Assembly: GCA_022701925.1 (NCBI GenBank)
Contig: JAKONM010000011.1
Coordinates: 1-5,135, forward strand
DNA from: Microbacteriaceae bacterium
GTDB taxonomy: Bacteria > Actinomycetota > Actinomycetes > Actinomycetales > Microbacteriaceae
Direction of reading: 5' to 3'
DNA length: 5,135 nt
A program made the translations under genes and the position numbers. The notes beneath the pieces were generated by a model that was not told where the DNA came from, made no database searches, and was given only the letters and a program-made list of their open reading frames with translations. Shown one piece after another: positions 1-5,135 of this stretch (positions are counted from its first letter, which is position 1; each line of letters starts with the position of its first letter).

Positions 1-53
1 GTGCCCTCCCCCGCGGCGAGGACGACGACGGCTGCCGGGCGGGTCGAGCTCAC
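1..53 (-). CDS. glmU: GlmU N-terminus, partial (cut by window start)
   Basis: Only the first 17 full codons are visible. Reading the minus strand from GTG at 53 gives MSSTRPAAVVVLAAGEG followed by a Thr codon cut at the edge. The short beta strand plus LAAGxGT is the nucleotide-binding start of sugar-nucleotide pyrophosphorylases, and the closest match I know is GlmU. GlmU is the bifunctional cytoplasmic enzyme that acetylates glucosamine-1-phosphate and converts it to UDP-GlcNAc for peptidoglycan. The position just downstream of tRNA-Gln on the same strand fits the actinobacterial arrangement as I remember it. An AGGGAG Shine-Dalgarno-like stretch (63-68) lies 9 bases before the GTG at 53. 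An in-frame GTG at 59 (3 bases from it) and another at 74 are alternatives. Another NTP-transferase with the same motif cannot be ruled out from 17 residues. Confidence 0.75.
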   Translation of the reverse strand, partial: MSSTRPAAVVVLAAGEG

Positions 54-168
54 GCGCACGCGCTCCCTGCTCACGGGGGTGGGGTCGCCCAGGACACTAC
101 CGGGGCGCAGCCCACCCTCGGGCCGCCCCTGTCTCCCCCCGGAGGCTCGACGGACGCCGACGACACAG

Positions 169-241
169 CTCGCCCGGAAGGACTCGAACCTTCGTGACTG
201 CCTCCAAAGGGCAGCGTCCTAGGCCACTAGACGACGGGCGA
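169..241 (-). tRNA. tRNA-Gln (anticodon UUG)
   Basis: The minus strand folds as a full 73-nt cloverleaf. The 7-bp acceptor stem pairs TCGCCCG (235-241) with CGGGCGA (170-176), and the discriminator base is G (169). The D-stem is GTCT/GGAC, the anticodon stem CTGCC/GGCAG encloses loop CTTTGGA, and the T-arm GAAGG/CCTTC encloses loop TTCGAGT. The anticodon is TTG (complement at 205-207), which reads CAA. The U1-A72 pair and G73 are known identity features of glutamine tRNAs, supporting the call over tRNA-Glu, whose D-arm is similar. CCA is not encoded (the next bases are CTG), so it must be added after transcription. The 5' end lies inside the 3' end of the upstream gene on the same strand. No convincing separate promoter was seen just upstream, so co-transcription with that gene is possible. 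Confidence 0.95.
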
Positions 242-1180
242 CCGCGCAGTGCGGCACTGCTCCGCCACACCCTGCCACGTGCCCGCCAGCCTCCGGTACA
301 GAGCAGCGCCGCGACGCACGTAGATCGCGAGGCAGCCCCGGTAGTCCACCCCGGTGTTGTGGCGGTGCGGCGAGGCGTTGTGCCGCTTGAGCTGAGGGGC
401 GTTGAAGGCGAGGTCCTCCCCCACGTCCCGGCGCCATGCGGCCGTGGCCGCTGCGACGTCAGCGGACTCGTGGATGGAGACCCAGCACGTGATGTCGGCC
501 CGCGAGACCCCGACCAGCGCCAGGTAGCGGAGGAACACCTGGATCATGGTGACGTCGCTGTTGATGAACACGACCTTCTGGGACCGACGCCAGGGCTTGG
601 CCTTGGCGCCTTCGGCCCAGTACAGGGCAGCGCCGACCAGCAGCACTTCACGGTCTGTCAGCTGCCCGACCGCCTCGCCCCACCGCACCTGCTCGGCGTC
701 CTGGTGGGCCCAGCGCTCGGCCACCGTGCGCCGGACCCCCTCAGCGGCGGCGGCGCGCCCGATGTGGTTTCCCGGAACGCCGCCCTGCCGGAACCACCGG
801 GCGACCGTCGACGCGCCGATCTCCAGCCGTCGGGCGATCTCCGCCCGACCGACGCCATCGCGCCGCATCGCCGCGGCCTGCTCGCGCAGCTCGGGTGCGT
901 GCCCCCTGCTGCCTGGGAAGGGACGGCCCGTGCGCTGCGCGCGGCGCGCGGCGCGGGCCGCTTCGCGAGCGAGCACCTCAGGTGACCGCTGAGGAGGAGG
1001 CGCCGCCACGCCGTCCTGGCGGAACCACCCCTGCAGGGTCTTGGGGTGGATGCCCAGCTCGGCGGCGATGGCGGCCTTCGTCATCCCTGCGCGGCGCATC
1101 GCCGCGGCTGCCTCCCTGGTCCCGGGCGGCACGCGGCCGGGTCGGGCGGGGCGGAGGGCTGGTATTCGGGCGTCGTCCAC
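227..1180 (-). CDS. Duplicated-HTH protein with LAGLIDADG-like C-terminal domain
   Basis: The 317-aa product has no name I recognise. Residues about 21-58 and 98-135 are two similar helix-turn-helix units, both with REx(A)3MRR and WFRQxGV, of the type seen in resolvase and transposase-like DNA-binding regions. An Ala/Arg-rich linker (about 66-93) joins them. The C-terminal part (about 170-305) contains GAALYWAEG (183-191), then VVFINSD, FLRYL and a SIHESAD stretch. This resembles a single LAGLIDADG motif with Glu190 as the candidate acidic residue, followed by the usual strand and helix. By inference it is a DNA-binding protein derived from, or acting as, a homing-type endonuclease; a regulator that reuses the fold (as WhiA does) is the main alternative. 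The GTG at 1180 has no Shine-Dalgarno. Its first codons include rare CGA and ATA, so GTG at 1132 is a real alternative and still keeps the first HTH. The stop codon TAG (227-229) lies inside the tRNA-Gln gene, giving a 15-base overlap. Confidence 0.75.
   Translation of the reverse strand: MDDARIPALRPARPGRVPPGTREAAAAMRRAGMTKAAIAAELGIHPKTLQGWFRQDGVAAPPPQRSPEVLAREAARAARRAQRTGRPFPGSRGHAPELREQAAAMRRDGVGRAEIARRLEIGASTVARWFRQGGVPGNHIGRAAAAEGVRRTVAERWAHQDAEQVRWGEAVGQLTDREVLLVGAALYWAEGAKAKPWRRSQKVVFINSDVTMIQVFLRYLALVGVSRADITCWVSIHESADVAAATAAWRRDVGEDLAFNAPQLKRHNASPHRHNTGVDYRGCLAIYVRRGAALYRRLAGTWQGVAEQCRTARSPVV
246..260. repeat. 6-bp inverted repeat just 5' of the tRNA
   Basis: GCAGTG (246-251) and CACTGC (255-260) are perfect inverted arms separated by CGG. 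On the minus-strand transcript this hairpin would sit 4 bases before the mature tRNA 5' end, within the last codons of the overlapping gene. There is no T-tract, so a terminator is unlikely. It could be a leader structure, or chance in GC-rich coding DNA. Confidence 0.4.
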
Positions 1181-1186
1181 GGGGCG

Positions 1187-1192
1187 ATGATC
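1187..1192 (-). promoter_or_regulatory. Possible -10 element for the HTH gene
   Basis: On the minus strand GATCAT resembles the TAnnnT -10 box and ends 6 bases before the GTG at 1180. That spacing would suit a leaderless transcript, which is common in actinobacteria and would explain the missing ribosome binding site. No good -35 is seen 16-18 bases upstream, so this is weak. Confidence 0.25.
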
Positions 1193-1213
1193 ACGGCGAC
1201 CACCGACAGCGCG

Positions 1214-1277
1214 ACGGGTCGGTGACGCAGCGGACGAGCGTTCACCCGTTCGTGTGACCCGCCCCGCCTGACGGGTG
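1214..1277. repeat. ACGGGT / ACCCGT repeats in the divergent intergenic region
   Basis: ACGGGT occurs at 1214-1219 and 1271-1276, and its reverse complement ACCCGT at 1244-1249. The middle copy can pair with either flank; with the right copy the arms extend to 7 bp (CACCCGT 1243-1249 with ACGGGTG 1271-1277). The copies lie between the start of the minus-strand HTH gene (1180) and the plus-strand operon (1331), about 27-30 bases apart. They could be operator half-sites or alternative RNA stems. With such short GC-rich words, chance is also plausible. Confidence 0.35.
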
Positions 1278-1330
1278 GATCATGAGCGCGACCGCGGACG
1301 ACCTGCCACCCTGCGTGCCAGCGTCGCCCG

Positions 1331-2173
1331 GTGACTTCCCCCCACGTCGCCGCACCGCGGCCCCCGGCGCAGGCCCCGCAGTCGCCCCCCGCTCGCCCGA
1401 CCTACCGCGACTCGCTGCGCCGCCTGCAGGCGGCGCAGAAGTCGGCCCAGGGCGCGCCGGTCTACTCGCGCTTCGTCAACCGGCCCCTGGGACGCCGCCT
1501 GGCGGCGCTGGCGCACGTGCTGCGGATGACGCCGAACCAGGTCACGGCCAGCTCGGCGGTGGCCACGGGCGCCGCCGTCGCCGCCGTGGCGGTGCTGCCG
1601 GGCGCGTGGTGGAAGGGCCTGCTGGTCGCGGCGCTGCTCGTGCTGGGCTACGCGCTCGACGCGGCCGACGGGCAGCTGGCGCGGCTGCGCGGCGGCGGTT
1701 CGCTCGCGGGCGAGTGGCTGGACCACGTGGTCGACGCCGCCAAGACCGCGAGCCTGCACCTGGCCGTGGCGGTGGGCGCCTACCGCACCTTCGAGGGCGT
1801 CGCCGAGGCGTGGCTGCTGGTGCCCCTGGTGTTCTCGGCCGTGGCGAGCACCTGGTTCTTCACCATCATCCTCAACGACCACCTGCGCCGGCTGGCCGGC
1901 ACCCGCGACGCGCAGGCGACCGTCGCCGCGGGCGAGGCGCGGCAGCACTCGGCGCTGCGCTCGCTGGCGTCCGCGCCGGTCGACTACGGCGTGCTGTGCG
2001 CGGTGTTCGTCCTGCTCGGCTGGCCGTTGGTGTTCACCTGGGCCTACGGCATCCTCGCCCTCGCCTTCGCGGCGATCACCGCCGCCTCGATGGTGGCCTG
2101 GTTCCGCCAGGTCGGCGCCCTCGGCGCCACCCGCGAGCCCGCCCCCGCGACGACCCCAGGAGCTCCCGCATGA
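1331..2173 (+). CDS. CDP-alcohol phosphatidyltransferase family membrane protein
   Basis: The 280-aa integral membrane enzyme should transfer a phospho-alcohol from a CDP-alcohol to an acceptor with release of CMP. The family signature DxxDGxxARx8Gx3Dx3D is complete: Asp110, Asp113, Gly114, Ala117, Arg118, Gly127, Asp131 and Asp135 (divalent metal and CDP binding, last Asp catalytic in the family). About six hydrophobic segments are visible, near 70-89, 94-109, 136-152, 160-181, 216-234 and 239-258. The N-terminus is a Pro/Ala-rich cytoplasmic stretch followed by a basic helix (about 25-60). GTG at 1331 is the only ordinary start after an in-frame stop at 1283-1285; no clear Shine-Dalgarno precedes it. 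Its stop overlaps the next start (ATGA), so translation is probably coupled. The neighbouring cytidylyltransferase suggests that its donor is made locally. The alcohol and acceptor cannot be read from the sequence; an ordinary phospholipid synthase is less likely given the context. Confidence 0.9.
   Translation: MTSPHVAAPRPPAQAPQSPPARPTYRDSLRRLQAAQKSAQGAPVYSRFVNRPLGRRLAALAHVLRMTPNQVTASSAVATGAAVAAVAVLPGAWWKGLLVAALLVLGYALDAADGQLARLRGGGSLAGEWLDHVVDAAKTASLHLAVAVGAYRTFEGVAEAWLLVPLVFSAVASTWFFTIILNDHLRRLAGTRDAQATVAAGEARQHSALRSLASAPVDYGVLCAVFVLLGWPLVFTWAYGILALAFAAITAASMVAWFRQVGALGATREPAPATTPGAPA
2158..2162 (+). promoter_or_regulatory. Shine-Dalgarno AGGAG for the cytidylyltransferase
   Basis: AGGAG ends 7 bases before the ATG at 2170, inside the last codons of the upstream gene. 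It fixes the start of the cytidylyltransferase and excludes the much longer open frame that begins at 1282. Confidence 0.8.
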
Positions 2174-2589
2174 CCGTCACCGGCTACGTGCCCGGCGTCT
2201 TCGACATGTTCCACATCGGGCACCTGAACATCCTGCGGCGCGCCCGCGAGGACTGCGACGTGCTCGTCGTGGGCGCCGTCACCGACGACGTCGTGGAGCG
2301 GACCAAGGGCAGGCGGCCCGTGGTGCCGCTGACCGAGCGCATGGAGATCCTGGCGAGCATCGGCATCGTCGACAGGGTCGTCGCCGACGACTGCGGCAGC
2401 GACAAGATGCCGATGTGGCAGCGGCTGCACTTCGACGTCCTGTTCAAGGGCGACGACTGGCGGGGCACGCCCAAGGGCGACCAGCTCGAGGCCAGCATGG
2501 CGGCGGTGGCGGCCCGGGTCGTGTACTTCCCGTACACCGAGACGACCTCGAGCACCCTCCTGCGCGATCTCATCACCGCGCACGGCTGA
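2170..2589 (+). CDS. TagD-like cytidylyltransferase (CDP-glycerol or related CDP-alcohol synthesis)
   Basis: The 139-aa protein matches the usual length and motif order of glycerol-3-phosphate cytidylyltransferases of the nucleotidyltransferase superfamily, which join CTP and an alcohol phosphate to give CDP-alcohol plus pyrophosphate. The N-terminal GVFDMFHIGH holds the catalytic HxGH (His15-His18). PLTERMEIL (53-61) corresponds to the substrate-binding ER region, and KGDDWRG (93-99) is the characteristic GDDW loop. TETTSST (123-129) replaces the classical RTEGISTT, with Tyr122 where TagD has Arg. That points to a sister subfamily, so glycerol 3-phosphate is only one possible substrate. The start is well set by AGGAG 7 bases upstream and overlaps the preceding stop by four bases. 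Its stop shares one base with the next ATG. It probably supplies CDP-alcohol to the membrane transferase encoded just before it. Confidence 0.88.
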   Translation: MTVTGYVPGVFDMFHIGHLNILRRAREDCDVLVVGAVTDDVVERTKGRRPVVPLTERMEILASIGIVDRVVADDCGSDKMPMWQRLHFDVLFKGDDWRGTPKGDQLEASMAAVAARVVYFPYTETTSSTLLRDLITAHG

Positions 2590-3782
2590 TGGCGGCGCGG
2601 ACCGCGGGAGCGGCTCCCGTCGTCGTCGTGGCCCACCCGTCGGCCGAGCTGTACGGCTCGGACCGGCAGTGCCTGGAGACCGTCCGGGGTCTGGTGGCCG
2701 AGGGGGTGCGAACGGTGGTGGCCCTGCCGCTCGGCCCCCTCGCGGGCTCCGCCCGCGACGCCGGCGCCGAGGTGGTCGAGGTGACGGCGCCGGTGCTGCG
2801 CAAGTCGCTGATGACCCCGCGCGGGGTCGTGTCCCTGGCCGCGGCGTCCGCGTCGGCGCTGCCCCGCCTGGTGCGCCTGCTGCGCTCCACGGGCGCCGAC
2901 GTCCTGTACGTCAGCACGCTGACCGCCCCGCTGTGGGTGGTCGCCGGCCGCCTGGCCGGCGTGCCGGTGGTCGTGCACGTCCACGAGGCGGAGGACGCGG
3001 TCGCCCGCCCGGTGCGGGCTGCTCTCGCCGCGCCGCTGCTGCTGGCCGACCGCGTGGTGGCCAACAGCGCCGCCAGCCTGGAGGTGCTGCGGCGGTCGCT
3101 GGCCCGCTCGGTGGCGCGCGCGGTGGTGCTGCACAACGGCGTGCCCGGCCCCGAGCACCGCGTCCCGGCGCGCGCGGAGGTCGTGGGGCCGCTGCGGCTG
3201 GCGCTGGTGGGGCGCCTGTCTCCCCGCAAGGGCAGCGACGTGGCGGTGGAGGCCGTCGCCGCGCTGCGCGACCGCGGCCTGGACGTCCGCCTCGACCTGA
3301 CCGGTGACGTCTTCCCCGGGTACGAGTGGTTCGAGCAGCAGCTGCGCGACCGGGTCGCGGAGCTGGGGCTCGCCGACCGCGTGGCGCTGCGCGGGCTGGC
3401 GCCGTCGCCCTGGCCGGCGATGCAGGCGGCCGACGTGGTGCTGGTGCCCTCCCGCGTGGAGCCCTTCGGCAACACCGCCGTCGAGGCGATGCTGGCCGGG
3501 CGCCCCCTGGTCGCGGCTGCGGCCCAGGGGCTGCGCGAGGTGGTGCGCGACGGTGTGGACGGCGCGCTGGTGACCCCGGGCGACGCGGAGGCCCTCGCCG
3601 ACGCGGTGCTCGCCTGCGCCGCCGACTGGCCCGCCGCGCTCGACAGGGCCGACCGCGCTCGCGCCGCGGCGGAGGACCGCTTCTCGCCGCGGACCTACCG
3701 CGAGCGCATCGCGGCCGAGGTGCTGGCCCTGCTGGGACGCGGTGCTGCTCCGGCGCCGCCCGGCGGGCGCCCGCTCGTCTGA
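2589..3782 (+). CDS. GT4-family glycosyltransferase
   Basis: The 397-aa protein has the GT-B layout. The N-terminal Rossmann half starts with PVVVVAHPSAELYGSDRQ (10-27), the acceptor-side region that often carries a Gly-rich loop, and has HVHE at 130-133. The C-terminal donor-binding half starts near 200 with LALVGRLSPRKG (Arg209 and Lys214, which in the family contact the donor phosphates). The retaining-GT signature EPFGNTAVE gives Glu291-x7-Glu299. No signal peptide or membrane segment is clear, so it probably acts at the inner face of the membrane. The ATG overlaps the preceding stop by one base (TGATG), indicating translational coupling. The context suggests that it adds a sugar during surface glycan or glycolipid assembly; the sugar and linkage are not predictable here. 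The C-terminal tail is Pro/Gly-rich and ends directly before a strong hairpin. Confidence 0.9.
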   Translation: MAARTAGAAPVVVVAHPSAELYGSDRQCLETVRGLVAEGVRTVVALPLGPLAGSARDAGAEVVEVTAPVLRKSLMTPRGVVSLAAASASALPRLVRLLRSTGADVLYVSTLTAPLWVVAGRLAGVPVVVHVHEAEDAVARPVRAALAAPLLLADRVVANSAASLEVLRRSLARSVARAVVLHNGVPGPEHRVPARAEVVGPLRLALVGRLSPRKGSDVAVEAVAALRDRGLDVRLDLTGDVFPGYEWFEQQLRDRVAELGLADRVALRGLAPSPWPAMQAADVVLVPSRVEPFGNTAVEAMLAGRPLVAAAAQGLREVVRDGVDGALVTPGDAEALADAVLACAADWPAALDRADRARAAAEDRFSPRTYRERIAAEVLALLGRGAAPAPPGGRPLV

Positions 3783-3784
3783 GG

Positions 3785-3821
3785 GGCTGCTCCGGCGCTC
3801 AGGCCCGGCGCCGGAGCAGCC
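3785..3821. terminator. Bidirectional hairpin terminator between convergent genes
   Basis: A perfect 14-bp inverted repeat pairs GGCTGCTCCGGCGC (3785-3798) with its complement at 3808-3821 around a 9-base loop. It begins 2 bases after the glycosyltransferase stop. The loop holds the stop codon of the convergent gene, and the right arm encodes that gene's last residues (RLLRR). There is no T-tract on either strand, as is common for stem-only terminators in high-GC actinobacteria. It probably ends transcription from both sides. Confidence 0.8.
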
Positions 3822-5135
3822 GCGAGAGCGGACGGCGCGGCAGGACGAGCGGGTGGCGGGCCCGGGACGTGCGCCACCGGCGGCGCGACGGCGCCCCGGT
3901 GAGCAGGAGGGCGCGCACGGGGGTCCCGTAGAGGTCCAGGAGCTGGGCGGTGCGCCGCACCGCCGCCTGGGGGGTGCCCTTGCGCACCACGAGCACCGCG
4001 GCGTCGCTGAGGCGGGCGAGCACGGCGGGCACGCCGCCGACCAGGAGCGGCTCCGCGTCGACGACGACGAGGTCGAACTCCTCACGCGCCCCCTGGACGA
4101 GGGCCCCGAGCCGGCTGAGGTCGGTCGGGGCGCCGTCGGTGCCGGCGGCGCCGGCGACCACCACGTGGACGAAGTGCCCCGGGTCGACGTAGCGCAGCAC
4201 CGGCGCGACGTCGGCCCACTGCTCCGCGTCGCCGTAGAGGAGCCGGCGCACCTCGGCGTGACCCGGGGCGCGGGCGCCGAGCACCTGGCTGAGGGAGGCG
4301 TTCGAGAGGTCCGCGTCCACCAGGAGCACACGGCGGCCCTCGCGGGCGGCGGCCGCGCTGAGGTTCGCGGCCGTCGTGGTGCGGCCCTCACCGCGGCGGG
4401 CGCTGGTGACGAGCAGCACGCCGTCGGCGGCGGTGACGACCAGGGCGGAGGCGAGCGGGGCGTGCGCGCGGTCGGGCAGGCCGCGCATCGTGCGCAGGGG
4501 CCCGTCGCCGCTGACCGCGCCGAGGGGGGCGACGCCGCTGGCGAGCGCGGCGCCGTCCTCGTCCTCGACGCGCGGGTCGCGGTCGGCGCGCAGCCACGCG
4601 ACCGCCGTCGCCAGGCCGAGGCCGACGACGAGGCCCAGCGCCGCCTCGCGCAGGGGCGGGCCGGGGGCCGGCACCACGGCGGTGCGGGCGAACTCGACGC
4701 CGTCGCCGAACACGGCCCGGTCGGTGCGGAGCTCGTTGGCCTGCTGGGCCAGCCCGGCGAGGGTGGTGGCCGCGGCGGACGCGGCCGGGCCGGTCGGGAC
4801 CAGCTGGAGCTGCTCGCGCTGCTCGTCGGCGCTCGCCTCGACCGCGCTGAGCGCCGCGTCGGTCAGCGCGTCGACCTGCGCGGTGGTCTGGGCCCGGTAG
4901 GCGTCCACGACCGCTCCCGCGATGAGCTCGGAGCGCTCGGGGGTCGCCGCGGCGACGTCGATGTCGAGGGTGTTGGAGCCGGCGGAGGTCGAGACCGCCA
5001 CGATGCCGCGCAGCTGCTGCGCGGTGAGGCCGCCGACGGCGTCGACCACGGCCTCGAGCACCGGGTCGCTCTCGACGAAGGCGGCGCGCTGGGCGGTGTA
5101 GCGGGTCAGGGTGGCGTCGTTCGCGGCGCCCGGTG
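3799..5135 (-). CDS. Wzz/BY-kinase-type polysaccharide chain-length protein, partial (5' end beyond window)
   Basis: The frame stays open from TGA at 3799-3801 to the right edge, giving 444 visible residues; the N-terminus and first membrane segment are missing. The visible part starts with a periplasm-side Wzz-like region (DATLTRYTAQRAAFVESDPVL type), then Ala-rich helical sequence. A Pro-rich stretch leads into a second membrane segment (codons about 4591-4647). The C-terminal cytoplasmic domain is of the BY-kinase/MinD-like ATPase type: Walker A TSARRGEGRTTTAANL (near 4357-4404), Walker A' LLVDADLS (near 4303-4326) and Walker B LVVVDAE (Asp at 4057-4059). In the family these proteins set chain length and drive export of capsular or exopolysaccharide through tyrosine autophosphorylation. 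Here the Walker A lysine is Arg (codon 4381-4383), the usual Arg after DAD in Walker A' is Ser, and the Arg-rich tail has no tyrosines. It may therefore be a weak or non-kinase variant. It converges with the upstream operon. Confidence 0.87.
   Translation of the reverse strand, partial: PGAANDATLTRYTAQRAAFVESDPVLEAVVDAVGGLTAQQLRGIVAVSTSAGSNTLDIDVAAATPERSELIAGAVVDAYRAQTTAQVDALTDAALSAVEASADEQREQLQLVPTGPAASAAATTLAGLAQQANELRTDRAVFGDGVEFARTAVVPAPGPPLREAALGLVVGLGLATAVAWLRADRDPRVEDEDGAALASGVAPLGAVSGDGPLRTMRGLPDRAHAPLASALVVTAADGVLLVTSARRGEGRTTTAANLSAAAAREGRRVLLVDADLSNASLSQVLGARAPGHAEVRRLLYGDAEQWADVAPVLRYVDPGHFVHVVVAGAAGTDGAPTDLSRLGALVQGAREEFDLVVVDAEPLLVGGVPAVLARLSDAAVLVVRKGTPQAAVRRTAQLLDLYGTPVRALLLTGAPSRRRWRTSRARHPLVLPRRPLSRLLRRRA

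Noticed and set aside
94..99. TAGTGT on the minus strand as a -10 box for glmU
   Set aside because: It is 41 bases from the GTG at 53 and plausible, but no -35-like hexamer is seen 16-18 bases upstream, so I did not list it as a feature.
1..222. A plus-strand open frame from the window start
   Set aside because: It reads antisense through the glmU start and most of the tRNA, and its composition is unstructured.
194..985. A 263-codon plus-strand open frame across the tRNA and HTH gene
   Set aside because: It is antisense to the tRNA and to a protein with clear HTH motifs; its own sequence shows no domain.
1278..1283. GATCAT with GTGACC (1254-1259) as a plus-strand promoter for the operon
   Set aside because: The 18-base spacing is acceptable, but both boxes match consensus only partly, and similar chance matches are expected.
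1282..2589. A 435-codon plus-strand open frame starting at ATG 1282
   Set aside because: Its first two-thirds is Arg/Gly/Ala-rich out-of-frame reading of the CDP-alcohol phosphatidyltransferase. Only the part from 2170 is real, where AGGAG and a TagD-like N-terminus mark the start.
2184..4391. A 735-codon minus-strand open frame
   Set aside because: It is low-complexity, Arg/Ala/His-rich sequence antisense to three well-supported plus-strand and minus-strand genes, and has no recognisable domain. It is a GC-rich shadow.
1..5135. CRISPR arrays, insertion sequences, integrase or attachment-site duplication near the tRNA
   Set aside because: No regularly spaced direct repeats, transposase motifs or terminal inverted repeats were seen. 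No second copy of the tRNA 3' end was found in the window.

Overview
The window is very GC-rich, uses GTG/ATG starts and almost only G/C-ending codons, and encodes actinobacterial-type protein families, so it most likely comes from a high-GC actinobacterium (Actinomycetota). No genus can be fixed from the sequence alone.

Left part (1-1180, all on the minus strand). The window edge cuts the first codons of a gene that looks like glmU (UDP-GlcNAc synthesis for the cell wall). Upstream of it is a complete tRNA-Gln(UUG) gene at 169-241. Upstream of that, and overlapping the tRNA 5' end by 15 bases, lies a 317-codon gene with two similar helix-turn-helix units and a C-terminal domain resembling a single-motif LAGLIDADG domain. 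It has no name I recognise and looks like an accessory, possibly homing-endonuclease-derived gene whose stop codon is supplied by the tRNA D-arm.

Middle part (1181-3782, plus strand). A 150-base divergent intergenic region with short repeated ACGGGT/ACCCGT elements precedes a tightly packed three-gene operon: a CDP-alcohol phosphatidyltransferase (1331-2173), a TagD-like cytidylyltransferase (2170-2589, ATGA overlap) and a GT4 glycosyltransferase (2589-3782, one-base TGATG overlap). The likely logic is that the cytidylyltransferase makes a CDP-activated alcohol (for example CDP-glycerol or a related polyol), the membrane transferase moves the phospho-alcohol onto an acceptor or lipid, and the glycosyltransferase adds sugars. 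This would be part of a cell-surface glycan or glycolipid pathway.

Right part (3783-5135). A perfect 14-bp inverted repeat between the convergent genes is a probable bidirectional terminator. One arm codes for the C-terminus of the next gene. That gene (minus strand, cut by the window end) is a Wzz/BY-kinase-type polysaccharide chain-length and export regulator. Its nucleotide-binding motifs are changed at two positions (Walker A Lys to Arg, Walker A' Arg to Ser), and it lacks a C-terminal tyrosine cluster. Its presence supports a surface polysaccharide locus that probably continues beyond the right edge.

The points most worth a second look are the gene-tRNA overlap with its duplicated-HTH/LAGLIDADG-like protein, the altered BY-kinase, and the dedicated CDP-alcohol pair in a polysaccharide cluster.
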